A stretch of DNA of 64,000 bases from Aphelidium insulamus. Taxonomy: Eukaryota > Aphelidiomycota > Aphelidea > Aphelidiaceae. The stretch covers positions 62,001 through 126,000 of the forward strand of contig JAZDSV010000040.1 of the NCBI GenBank assembly GCA_036784855.1, in the 5' to 3' direction. Below, one piece after another: positions 44,849 to 57,899 of this stretch; position 1 is the first letter of the stretch, and each line of letters opens with the position of its first letter. The translations under genes were made by a program, and so were the position numbers. The notes beneath the pieces are model-generated. The model was not told where the DNA came from, made no database searches, and saw nothing but the letters and a program-made list of their open reading frames with translations.

Positions 44849-46901
44849 TTATCGCGGCGCCTGAGGACGTTGCTGGTGGATCTGCGGTGCACCAGCCCAC
44901 AGCTGCCTTGGTGCCATACCATACACTTGGACATCTGGCATTGGTGGTGGCATCATCCCATAACCCATCATCATCATTGCCTGCTGTTGTTGCTGTGAAG
45001 GGTCTGGCATCAGTTGCTGAGTGCCACCGCCATTATAGACGCTGAAATTCCCTGCTTGCACGTGCGGCATCTGTCCTCCTACATCAGCAGATTGTGAGGT
45101 GGTATGTGGTATCACAGTATTGGCCCAGAACATTGGATGCTGTTGCTGCTGCTGTTGTTGTTGTTGTTGGAATGGATTCTGCACAGGGTACGGCATTGAG
45201 GGCACTGCTGCGGGGCCGGTGCCACCGTTAAATAGCATCGCATATGCGTTTGGTTGCATTGCCAACATTGGCTGCTGCTGGTGTTGTTGCTGTTGATGGT
45301 GTCGAAATACCTGTTGATTAGGGTGTTGGTGCTGCATATGATGCGACGGGACCGGGGCAATTTGAGGTGGCACCACAATATCGTCTCTTGTCGGCAGTGC
45401 GACACTGGTGGATGTGGCCAGCGATGTGGACGAAGCGTTGGCACTTGGTTGCTGTATTGATGCCGCCTCCTTGCCGACCGCCGAGTCGGAGCCACGTCTG
45501 TATGCGGGATGGCGCGGCACATGACCGCTGCCATCATCCACGGCGCGGCGTTTAGACGACGACGAATTGTAGTTGGAAACACTGCCACGACTGCCGCGAC
45601 CAGCCGGTTTCTGGACAGTGTGGCTGTTGCGGGGCTGCACTTCCAGCTCGGTGCCACTACTTATTTCGCCCTCTTCCGTGTCGCTCTGAACCGCCGGCTT
45701 GCTCGCCACAACTCGGTCTACCGCCCGACCTTGCCTGCCGAGGCCGATATGTGCCTTGCCACCGCCACCGCCACTGCTCTGCTCAAAGTCGGCCAGCTGG
45801 CTCTGGATGAAGCCAATCTCATCCGCCGTCTTGGCCAGACGCTGCACCGTCGCAACGCTCTTGGCCACCAGTTGCACGCGCTGTTTCTGCGTCTCCACAA
45901 GTCGCTGCTGGTTGCGTGCGATCAGCGTGTGCAGGGCGCTGATCTTCTTGTAAATGTTCTCGACGCTGCGCTGCAGGTCCACGGCCGCCCCGTCCAGCTG
46001 CTCCATTTCGGAGTGCACGGCGTCCAGTTGCTGCTGCTGCTCAGTGGCGTCTCTCTGCAGCTGCTCCAGCTGGTCGCGCAGTCCCTTGGACTCTAGCGGC
46101 GCGACGCTCAGTGCACTCTCGTCATTGGCGCCGTGAAGTTCAGCATTGCCATCAACCTTTTCATTGGTTTCTTTTGGTAAACTTGTGGTTGGTTGCGGCT
46201 GCAAAGACGGCTGTGACGCCTGTGCTGGTGGCTGCGTTGTTGACGCTTGCTTCGCCGCCTCGGCCGACTCGGCGCGCTGTTTAATGTTGTGCAACCGGTC
46301 TCGCAGACGCGCCAACAACTCTTGCTCCTGTGCCGTCGCCGTGTCTGTGGCATCACCCTCTGTGCTGTGCTTTTGTGACGTGTCCTTGTCTGTAGCGTTC
46401 TTGACCGCGGTATTATTCTGTGACTTGTCCGTGGATGCACCTTTAGAAGCCTGCGCCGTCTACACAAGTTCCAATTGAAATCACGGATACAGGACATAGA
46501 TAATGTACCGCTGAGGCGACCAAGTTGTCGGCGGTGGGCGATTTACTCGCAGTAGCGTTTGCTGGTCCCGCCACAGACACGTCCACAGGTGGATGTGGCA
46601 CTGCCGCTACTGCTGGTATTGATGATGACGCAGAGGCCCCTGGCGGCGGTGTAGAGGATACCGAGGACGCCCCACTCGCACTCTGCGCGTCAAGCATGGC
46701 GCGTAGTCCCGTCAGCGCCGTCATGAGACTGGCGCGCTGCTGTGGCGACACCGTGTTGGATGCCAGCAGGTTGTTCAGCTGTGGCAGTAGTGAGGGCCAA
46801 TTGGCGGGCAGTGAGGTCAGTTGTGCGGCAGGCAGCGATGGCAGTGTTGGCGGCGCGGCATTGGCTTCCGGCGCGGTGTGTGCGGGTGGTCGCGTGTTCA
46901 T
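44849..46901 (-). CDS. Glutamine-rich coiled-coil protein, unknown function
   Basis: 667 residues from exons 46509-46901 and 44849-46459 (49-nt intron, phase 0). The N-terminal third is Pro/Ala/Ser-rich. The middle has strong coiled coil (LARLRDRLHNIKQRAESAEA; LRDQLEQLQRDATEQQQQLD; NQQRLVETQKQRVQLVAKS). The C-terminal third is Gln/His/Met/Pro-rich with poly-Gln tracts encoded by CAG/CAA repeats, as in transcription or RNA-binding co-factors. No catalytic domain and no family recognised. It converges on centrin with only about 60 nt between the stop codons. CAG-repeat length could vary between strains. Confidence 0.7.
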
Positions 46902-47286
46902 TGTGGATGTGTTTGTAAAGTCTGTGATCTTGATCACTCGAAGGCTTCCACAATTCGATGCTACGATGTTATGAACGACGTGGACATCTTTACTGGGACT
47001 CTTGCAATATCGTGCGGACATCGTGTGGAAATGCACGTGTATTTTAAGTGTATTATATTCGTGCTATGGAAGCCCAAGTCTATTCTGTAGGACGCTGACG
47101 GAGTAACGGTATTGCCACCAGCATCACTCATTGATATGCCTCCATTATTTTTTCATTTTCACGAGGAGTGCGGACTCCAAATTTCAATTCAGGGTATGAT
47201 AAAGGTTCAGATATATAATGATTATATTGCCACTTTATTGAAACTGAAATGATGCAAAAATCAAAGGACAATAACACGCTGATACC
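46902..47286. other. Intergenic, no gene seen
   Basis: Between the coiled-coil gene start and the stop of the secreted family III gene. AT-rich, no motif noted. Confidence 0.5.
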
Positions 47287-48232
47287 TCATGCAGAAGACG
47301 CAGAGTCGATGATTTTCTTTGCCGCAAGCGACATTTTCTTAATACTTTGCATATTTTTCTCGTCTTTGCATTTCATTGAGGTTACAACAAGTGACCTCAT
47401 GTTGCCCTTAAATTTCTCCCAACTCTTGCGCGTTAATTTTGTTCTTCTTTTGATACTGCTTAATTTTTGAGTCGAGGACAAGAACCATTTCAGAGAAACT
47501 TTGGCGACACACTGCTTGTAATGCGGCGAAGTCATTGGAATTGTCTCCTTCGTTTTATCCACTAGTTTCCACAAGTCCTCATCGTTCCATTTCTTTTCCA
47601 GCTCGTCGTTGCTACTGATATCGCCAGTTGCAAAATACTCCGAAACAGCATCGATTTTCATCTCCGTGGGAATGGTAAATGATAAAACCTTGCTAATGGT
47701 GATTGCAGCACCCTTTTCATTTGCCACCATTAGCTTGAACTTTTGATGCTTGAAGTGCATGGCAGATTCAGGCACAGTAAACGAAAAGTAATCGCACTTG
47801 TGGTTCTTGGAATACTTGATGTAATCATTTCGAATTTTTTGATCGTCGAACGTAAGGGAAGGAACTTTATCAGTTTCCAACGTGGCGGTCAAGTCAACCT
47901 CCGAATTGCGTGACGCCTTGGCATCCAACATGTAGAGCTTGCGAGTGCCGCTAATTTTGGGCCAAAAACTAGATATTTGTCAGAACACTTATGCACTGGT
48001 TCAAATCACATACCGACGATAGCACACTATAACAGTTGCTTTCTGCCCAGGAACCATTTTACTCACCGGAAACCAGCGAGCCCGGAAGGGCCAACGCCAG
48101 CGCGGAAACAGTGCGCTGTAGAAACACGATGAGCTACAAGATAAAATGTAGGTACTTTGAGACTCACCTAGCAGACTGAATGTTGACTGCGAAAAGTGCA
48201 GCAACTACGGCGACGACGAACGACGATTTCAT
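47287..48232 (-). CDS. Secreted hypothetical protein, family III copy B
   Basis: 288 residues from exons 48168-48232, 48014-48133 and 47287-47968; introns of 34 and 45 nt, both phase 2, at the same places as in copy A (18574-19621). Exon 1 is the signal peptide (MKSSFVVAVVAALFAVNIQS). Exon 2 carries W-R-W-P-F-R-A-R-W-F and ends ATVIVCYR, matching copy A's ATAIVCYR. Exon 3 has YIKYSKNHKCDYFSF and FKLMVANEKGAAITISK, parallel to copy A. A further shared block is SPHYKQCVAK versus SPNYRQCVKR. The Lys/Met-rich C-terminus differs. Function unknown. Confidence 0.85.
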
Positions 48233-48292
48233 GAGTTGGACAGGAATTTCACTTTTTTTGCAGAGTGAGCATGAACGCGTCAAAAGTCGTGA

Positions 48293-48375
48293 TTTTATAG
48301 CCATTCCCCCTTGCACGCCACGTGCCATGTATCCTGGCCGTGTATCCTGCCTCGTGTATCCCCGAAACAGCCAAT
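48293..48375 (-). promoter_or_regulatory. TATA and CCAAT upstream of secreted family III copy B
   Basis: TATAAAA on the minus strand at 48293-48299, about 60 nt from the ATG, and a CCAAT pentamer (plus-strand reading) at 48371-48375. The arrangement resembles that of copy A. Confidence 0.45.
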
Positions 48376-48565
48376 CATGTGCCAGGGGAGTTAAAGAGGC
48401 TGTTTCAGCAAGTTGGAAAAACATCTCAATGTACCGTATTAACTGGCTGCTTTCTAATGCCAAGGTGTTGGCTTTATATCACTGAAGAGTACACAATGAT
48501 TAATACGTAAAACACAAAACACAGCTATAGAGATATCTATATAATATCCAGACGACGGCCGGCCA

Positions 48566-50315
48566 CTAGTGCATGGTGAGACGCCGAGGAGTTGCCGGGA
48601 GCAGAGCGTACAACTCATCCAATTGTTTGGGTGCTTCCGTGGACAGCACTCGGTGTCCCGTCTCCGTCACCAGCACCACGTCCTCGATACGTACGCCACC
48701 GGCACGTGCCGCCAGCAGCTGATCTACGCGCTCCCACGCAATGGTGGTATTCACCGCGGGATCCAGTCTGGCCGCGTCGAATAGCGGCTGATTGAAATAG
48801 ACGCCCGGCTCGATGGTGACCACGTCCGCCGGTTGCAGCACGAAATCATCGGCACTGCGCGGCTGCACGTCGTGCACGTCCACACCAACCGTGTGGCCCA
48901 GGCCGTGCGGCATAAACACCGCGTCCACCTTGCTGTCCAGGAGGGCCGACACGTTACCGCGCACCAGCCTTTCCTCGTGCAGCCGGTAGATCATGAGACG
49001 GCGCACCTGCTCCGCGATAGATCGCCACTTGACACCCGGCCGCACCAGACTGATGCCAAGCATGTTGGCGTCCAGCACGATCTGGTAGATGGTCTCCATG
49101 TCGGGGGTGAAGCGAGCCAGAGGGAACGTGCGTGTAATGTCGGAGGCGTAGCCCCGGTAGGAGCCAGATGCATCCGCCAGCACAACCTGCCCCGGGGTGA
49201 TGGCAATTGACGACGCCGTCTCATTCATGGCCTGATAGTGCAGCACGGCGGCATGATCGCGCGCCCCAAAAATCGGCGAGTATGCTTGCACTACAGAGGT
49301 CAATGATGGGCATGGACAAAGTAAAATTTATACACAATATTACCTCGACAGCCACATAGCGAGGTCAGATGGCGAAACAGAGCGAGCAGCGACATTTCCG
49401 ACGAAGCATTCGAGACACGGCGAATCAACTCGCGATGTGCCTGGGCAGCCACGCGCGTTGCATATTCAATAAACTGCATTTCTGCCGGGCTCTTTTGCCG
49501 GCGCACAGTACCCAGCGCCGTCTCTAGCGTGCTATTGTCCACGCGGACACTGGCGGTAATATTCTGGGGCAATTCCGCCAGACTGCCGGCCAGCGTAAAC
49601 AGCCTGGACACATTCCACGGCCGCATCACACTGGCCAGCTCGTCACGGAAGCAGATGGCATCGATGGCAAACTCGGCACGCACAGCCTCCTCCAGCGGCA
49701 CGGGTCCGTCGAATGCGATCTCGCGCCAGTCACGCCGCTTCAGCACCAGCACCGAGTGGCCGTCATGCACGCGCACAACGACCTGCGCGTCCGGGTACGC
49801 ATATCCCGTCATATACCTAGAGGATCAATCCTACGATACTCGCAGTATATGTAACCGTACATGAACTGGCTCTCTTGGATAAAGTCGACGCCCTCATTGC
49901 CGACAGCCACATCGCGACCGGGGATCCACAAGGCGTCCCCGCTGCCCACGGTGTCATTTCCGGAGATGTCAACCAAGCGTCCGATCTCGGCCAGCACGCG
50001 CTCCCGGTTGTGTTTCCACAGGAGCGCGGCGTCAACTGCAGGTGCCACCAGCGCCGAACCGTCTTCGTTGATGGCATGACACTGGTCCAGGTCGAACGGC
50101 GGGACAATGGAATGGGATAGGAGCCACGAGTGCGCGTCGCCTAGCATGGCAATGTGGCTACTGGCAAGCGTCCAGACCAACAGCAAGAGCACGGCACCAG
50201 CACCAATAAGCGCATAGGCAGCACGCTGTGGCCGCACGGAAGCGGTAGAGGGCAGCAGCAGCAGTGGAATGCTGGCAGCCATGACGGAACGCGGTGCCGG
50301 CAACTTTGCAGTCAT
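48566..50315 (-). CDS. Membrane-anchored prolidase / Xaa-Pro peptidase (M24B)
   Basis: 550 residues from exons 49861-50315, 49344-49816 and 48566-49290. The M24 pita-bread metal ligands are all present: two Asp in LADASGSYRGYASDITRTF, His in HGLGHTVGVDVHD, Glu in TIEPGVYF and Glu in VRIEDVVLVTE. The N-terminal domain has RDVAVGNEG and FIQESQFMYMTGYAYPDA. It cleaves X-Pro peptides. Before it, residues about 33-55 (ALIGAGAVLLLLVWTLASS) form a single membrane anchor, unusual for a family that is mainly cytosolic or mitochondrial. Introns of 44 and 53 nt; the first donor (AT/GTACGG) was chosen because it restores the MYMTGY block. First real ATG at 50315. Confidence 0.92.
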
Positions 50316-50406
50316 TTTGCGCAATGCAGAGAACAAATGACGTGGTGGAAAGGGCGCCGCGTGTGTGATTGGCTAAAGCTTTCACTTTTTCTCGTCATAA
50401 ACCAAA

Positions 50407-50702
50407 ATGTCGCGCTTGAGCGCTGGCTCCGTGTTGCTGGCTGGCTGCATTGGGGTGGCATCCGGCTTGTATCTCTGGGCGCCTTACATGGATGACTTTC
50501 AGAAGATGAGGTAGGTCGGCTCCTTGTTGGCCCTTGTAGGTGTAATCATACATGTGCAAGCGATCGTCTGCGGAGAGAGCGCGATGCCGCATCAGGTACT
50601 GCACGCTCCGATAACTCACTTACGATGGCAAGCGACACTCCTTCCTCCACCGGTGATGGTGAGAGCTCAGCTTTGCAAAAGGACATCAGTCCACACAAAT
50701 AG
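50407..50702 (+). CDS. Small single-pass membrane protein
   Basis: 81 residues from exons 50407-50510 and 50561-50702 (50-nt intron, GTAGGT...TGCAAG, phase 2). Residues about 5-25 (SAGSVLLAGCIGVASGLYLW) make one membrane segment, followed by APYMDDFQKM, a charged SDRLRRERDAA and a Ser/Thr/Asp-rich tail. The layout resembles small mitochondrial inner-membrane or assembly proteins, but I cannot name it. Starts 91 nt from the divergent prolidase. The second exon is supported only by its open frame and the acceptor. Confidence 0.5.
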
Positions 50703-50855
50703 ATGTTGTTTCTATAATAAATCTCTCGGGCCTTTTCTTTTCTATTTAAGTCAGCCAGCTATATTTTTGCAACCTGCAGCGGTGGATGTATCGTCGATTA
50801 CATGAGTTCATGCGTCTGCTTACAATTTGCTTAGTAGTTGAAACCTTTTCATCAA

Positions 50856-50926
50856 GCGTTGGTGGTTTAGTGGTAAAATTATCGCCTGCCACGCGGTAGC
50901 CCCGGGTTCGATTCCCGGCCAACGCA
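50856..50926 (+). tRNA. tRNA-Gly(GCC), copy 3
   Basis: Identical to the copies at 37576 and 41039. Anticodon GCC, discriminator A. Confidence 0.97.
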
Positions 50927-51395
50927 TTACTTTTGGTCTCTGGTATAGCCACATTGACTTCGAAGTTTTGATAACTTTTTTTCTTAACCGCTGCCTCCTC
51001 TGTTGCTCAATTCATGATAATCGCCCTTCTCGCTGTCATGCACTTGTGACTTTCTCATATTCACCTCACGTTATATCATGCAACATGCATGCCCGAACGA
51101 CGTATTAGAAGCTAACGTTGATAGTATCAATGCTAAAGCTAGGCGCGGGGGATTGAAACCCTCTGACACCGTGAGTCGGGTCGGGTCGGGTCGGGTCGAG
51201 TCGAGTTAGGTCGAAATTTTACGATACTATGCGACATTTTTCTAGACACACAATTTTTTTACAGATCTTCGTCACCAAAATGTATTTACGTGGCGCATAC
51301 GCTGAGCACTACGTCAGGTATTAAGTAAATTTTGTGAACTATTGATAAGGCGTTGGTTAAAAGGCATAAAAAAATCTACTACGCAATTACAAAAA
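50927..51395. other. Intergenic with GGTCG-type pentamer repeat
   Basis: No gene. Positions about 51174-51212 hold a tandem array of TCGGG/TCGAG-like pentamers (GTCGGGTCGGGTCGGGTC). Confidence 0.6.
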
Positions 51396-51466
51396 TGCAT
51401 CAGCCGGGAATCGAACCCGAGCCTCACGCTTGGGAAGCGGGAATGATACCATTTCACCACTGATGC
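51396..51466 (-). tRNA. tRNA-Gly(CCC)
   Basis: 71-nt cloverleaf on the minus strand. Anticodon loop TTCCCAA gives CCC; acceptor stem GCATCAG/CTGATGC as in the TCC isoacceptor at 39967. Confidence 0.93.
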
Positions 51467-51603
51467 GGTTGGCGCCGAGGAAATCTTAATTTTAATGTTG
51501 CTATTTAAAATCATTCCAGTGATTGGTTGCTTTCGGTGCAACGTTACACTCGACGTCTATAAATAGTTGACAACGTTGAGCCACTTGGTGACAATCTTCA
51601 GAT

Positions 51604-52149
51604 ATGCTGATCACGTTTATTACGCTTTGCCTGGTGCCCATCGTCGTAGAGTCCAAATACCCAGAACGTTGAGTTCGGGGTCCACAGTATTGACGATGTC
51701 AATTGCGAAAAGCCAATGATTGGAATGGCATACTACTCCACAAACTACTCTGGACCTATCCCAAATGACAATTATAAGCCAAAAAAGCCGCTTACTTGCT
51801 ATAGAGGGAGCACTCTGCCCCGCTCTGTGGGAATCCTAGCCAAAAATTCCTTGACCAGCACGTCCCAATGCGTCTGCTGCCAAAGGGTAAATATGTGGTG
51901 TTTAAGACTTTTCACGGCGATGACTGCGAAGCTGGTAAGGTTTATCGTGCAGACGTGCTCATAGCAGATGACAAATGCTATGCGTCAAAAGTTGGCTCAA
52001 CAAGGTACAAGTGCAACCACGACGGTAGCGCAACACTGATGTCGTGCTTGATGTCAGATTGTGAGGAATGCTCCACTCGGCATATCACCAAGGAAAATCT
52101 CGGCAAGTGCACAGATCGTCAATCTATTTCATGCAGAACAGTGGATTAA
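51604..52149 (+). pseudogene. Frame-shifted secreted cysteine-rich protein
   Basis: The ATG at 51604 opens a short signal peptide (MLITFITLCLVPIVVES) but reaches TGA after 22 codons. A second frame continues from about 51674 with SIDDVNCEKPMIGMAYY and LTCYRGSTLP. Near 51843, at an A-run, coding switches to a third frame with MRLLPKGKYVVFKTFHGDDC and a tail holding eight further cysteines, ending at 52149. No intron longer than about 30 nt with good sites joins the first two pieces. So it is probably a pseudogene, or a functional gene with sequence errors. No homologue recognised. Confidence 0.55.
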
Positions 52150-52365
52150 GGTAAAATGCGGGCCAAATCGAACACACACTAGTAATAAGAGTGACATTAC
52201 ACTAGCTTGTGCATTATTCAGTGTATGATGCAGTCCTGCAGCACTTTACCACATCGGCACATAGCATTGCACGCCGCAGAACAGGTTACGCATACTGTCT
52301 CTAGGTCAATGCTGGGCAATGCCCGTGTAAAAGTTATACATCTCGTTGCTTTGCAAAAAGGAAAG

Positions 52366-52437
52366 CTCTCAGTCAGGGAATCGAACCCTGGTCACCCGCG
52401 TGACAGGCGGGAATACTAACCACTATACTAACTGAGA
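52366..52437 (-). tRNA. tRNA-Asp(GTC), copy 2
   Basis: Minus strand; same sequence apart from one base in the T/acceptor region reading. Anticodon GTC. Its 5' flank shares about 20 nt with copy 1 (37170-37241). Confidence 0.96.
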
Positions 52438-52549
52438 TTGTTGTGTCCATGTCGGCTTGAATGAAATTTACTCTGCTGCATATATATATATATATGTATA
52501 TTTACATACATAGCCTCGTACGATTATCGCGGATCAAAATCAAAACTCC

Positions 52550-55463
<2,914 letters not shown>

Positions 55464-55488
55464 ATAGCTAAAATGATACAAAAATATT

Positions 55489-57636
55489 TTAGTCAGTCTT
55501 TGCTGCGTCGCCACCTTCCTGCGGAACAGCCAAAATTGCCGGGCGCAACCATCGGCGACGCCGTGTGGCACAATCCGTGTCCGCCAGCTGGCGCACAGTG
55601 CTCCACTTGTGGTCCATGTACACCCAGCCGTCCGAGTCGGCCTTGGCGCCGAAATGGCGGCTCCACACCAGAGTGTCCACTGTCCACTGCGATCCGGGCG
55701 CCCACTGCCACATGGCTGCGGTCGTCGGGTCTGCACAGAATGCCTTGACGTCCCCCACAGACACGGTGGCCATGCCGCGCTTCACCAGCGGCACCGGTGT
55801 AACTGCATGCGTCTCCTTGGCGCCCACTGCAATGTCGCCACCGATATTGGACCAGTTGGCGCGCTCCTTCTTCAGCGTGGCTTCCGTGAAGCCGACACCG
55901 GCCCACTTGCGCTGATTCTCCCAGCACTCGACGTAGACTTTGCGCACCGGCTCCGCGTCCGACGGCAGCAACAGTCCCGCATCGTTACGATTATTAGTAT
56001 TATTATTACCGCTAGCAAGAACAATGCGACGCCACAGCTGTCGCAATCGTGCCAGCAGAATTGACGGCACCTGCAGCTCGAAACTCTGCCACCGCTTCAC
56101 CAGCACAATGCACGCCGACTGTCCGACGGGGGAGCTGCACAGCACTGCCGTCCACCCGGCCGCGATGGCCACCACACGCCACGGAATGTACTCGTGCACC
56201 ATGAAGAGCATGGCGGCCGACAGCAGCGTCAGGCGCAGAATTGTGGCGGTGCCGCTCTCATTGGACCAGTCGATGTGGCGGTCGGCCAGGCGCAAGTGCT
56301 CGTACACGTCGCAGTAGAGGCCCATGGTGTTCTGGATGAACTGCATGTTCTTGCGGTAGTTGACGTGGTCGGGCTTCATGTCGGCGGCGGTTGGCGGGCG
56401 CTGCGTGGCTGGCGGGGCCGTCGGCTTGTTGCCACGCACTGTGCGCAGGTAAAAGTTGCGTGCAATGGCAATAATGAGAACAGTGTGCGGCACAAAGACA
56501 AATAGTACGGGCTGCCAGCAGAGCATTGTATAAACTGTCAGTGCCAATAGCGTTTCTGCGTGTGAGTTAATACAACTATTTGCAATACAATAAGCAACTG
56601 TACCAGAGGGAGACTTCCACCAGAGAATGGCCTCGACGCGGTCTTGCAGTTCCGCGAGGGGCCCGATCTTGTTCAGGAAGCGCGTCGAATTCTTTGGCAT
56701 CGTGGTGAACAGGTTGAGTGGCGGTGAGCCCGGTGGCGAAAGGTGGCGCGACGTCTCGGCCGTGGTGTGAATGAGGTCTTTGAGCAGGCTCATGCTTGCC
56801 GTCTGGCCATTGTTGCTGCCACTATTGTGTGTGATCTCCGCCTTGCTGCCACGCTTGCCACGGCGTTGATGTGGTTCCGCGGCGGCGGTACTCTGTTTCT
56901 TGCTCTCTGTGCTGCCAGTGCTGCCACCATTGGCAAAGAGGGACGGCGAGTCGGGCGGTGTGGCGTACGGGGAAATCAGTTCTGCCTGCGCCTGTACGGG
57001 CGTGGTTGAGGTGGTGAGTGTCAGGAATGTGTTGGACGAGGAGCGCGATATGGCGGCGCTAGACAGTTTGGAGCCGGTGGGCAGTGTGCGCGACTTGTTG
57101 TGGCCGCCGCCGCCTTCATGCGCCGCTGCCTTGTCATCGTCGTGAAAGAGCAGCGTTGCCAGATCGTCGCTGCTGCCCTCCATGATTTGCATGGCTTCGT
57201 CGGCAGATTTACGGCCGCGTCGATGCAAGCCACAGCGCGATGCGGCCGAGACGTCGTCCTGTACGGCGGCACTGTCGGACACCGCGCTCGTCATGGATTT
57301 CACCTCCAATGTGGCGTCGTCGTTCAGGTTTGGCGTGCTGGCACTGGCTTGAAGTCTGCCGTGCCGGGCATTGTCGTCTTGCCCGGCATCTACAGCGCTA
57401 CACCCGTCCCGCGCAAGAACCCGGCATTTCCGGTGCACGTTCATGCCGCAGTCTGTGGGAGGTAAGTATATATATATCTATACATATAAACACGTATTTG
57501 CATCTATACCTGCACACGACAACCCTTGATGGGCAAGCCCCCAGAGCAGTTTGCGGCACACATCGCAGTCGGTGGGTGTCAGGTATGTCTTGACGGAGAA
57601 TTGGTGCGCTACGCCGGTGTCTGCGGGCGTATCCAT
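55489..57636 (-). CDS. C1-domain and dysferlin-domain peroxin-like membrane protein (Pex30/Pex24 family)
   Basis: 680 residues from exons 57510-57636, 56604-57452 and 55489-56555. Residues about 11-60 form a C1 zinc finger (HQF...CDVC...CADCGMNVHRKC). A long Ser/Thr-rich linker follows, then the reticulon-like Pex24 region: FLNKIGPLAELQDRVEAILWW, LLALTVYTMLCWQPVLFVF and LLSAAMLFMVHEYIPW. The C-terminus has DysF motifs YVECWENQRKWAGVGFT and DSDGWVYMDHKWS...TRRRRWLR. Such proteins act at ER sites of peroxisome and lipid-droplet budding. Intron 2 (56556-56603) is 48 nt without a stop; splicing it out gives WWKSPSETLLAL, the family form. The C1 module suggests membrane recruitment by diacylglycerol (inference). 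Confidence 0.88.
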
Positions 57637-57899
57637 GGATAAGGAATTGTGATGTGGTTTGACTGATTAAGTGGACTCATTAATGGCGGCGCGCGACCGA
57701 TCTTCCAACAGCGCGATGATTGGTCAGATTGCAGCAGCCAATCAGCGCGCTTGAAATGTGTCCAGACGCGTTCTGATTGGTGGACGCTTATTGGTTGGAA
57801 ATTCCCCGCAAAATATAACTGGCGCCGCGCGATCGGTTGCCTGCGCCTTCACGCGACCGACAGCTCGCCGACAATTTGTTTATACCAAATAACTTCTAC
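57637..57899. promoter_or_regulatory. Divergent promoter with four CCAAT boxes
   Basis: CCAAT in either orientation at 57719-57723, 57738-57742, 57776-57780 and 57790-57794, between the peroxin-like gene and the permease. A NF-Y/HAP-type input is inferred. Confidence 0.6.

Noticed and set aside
51174-51212. Internal telomere tract from the GTCGGG-like pentamers
   Set aside because: The unit and its irregularity do not match usual telomere repeats such as TTAGGG; a simple minisatellite is enough.
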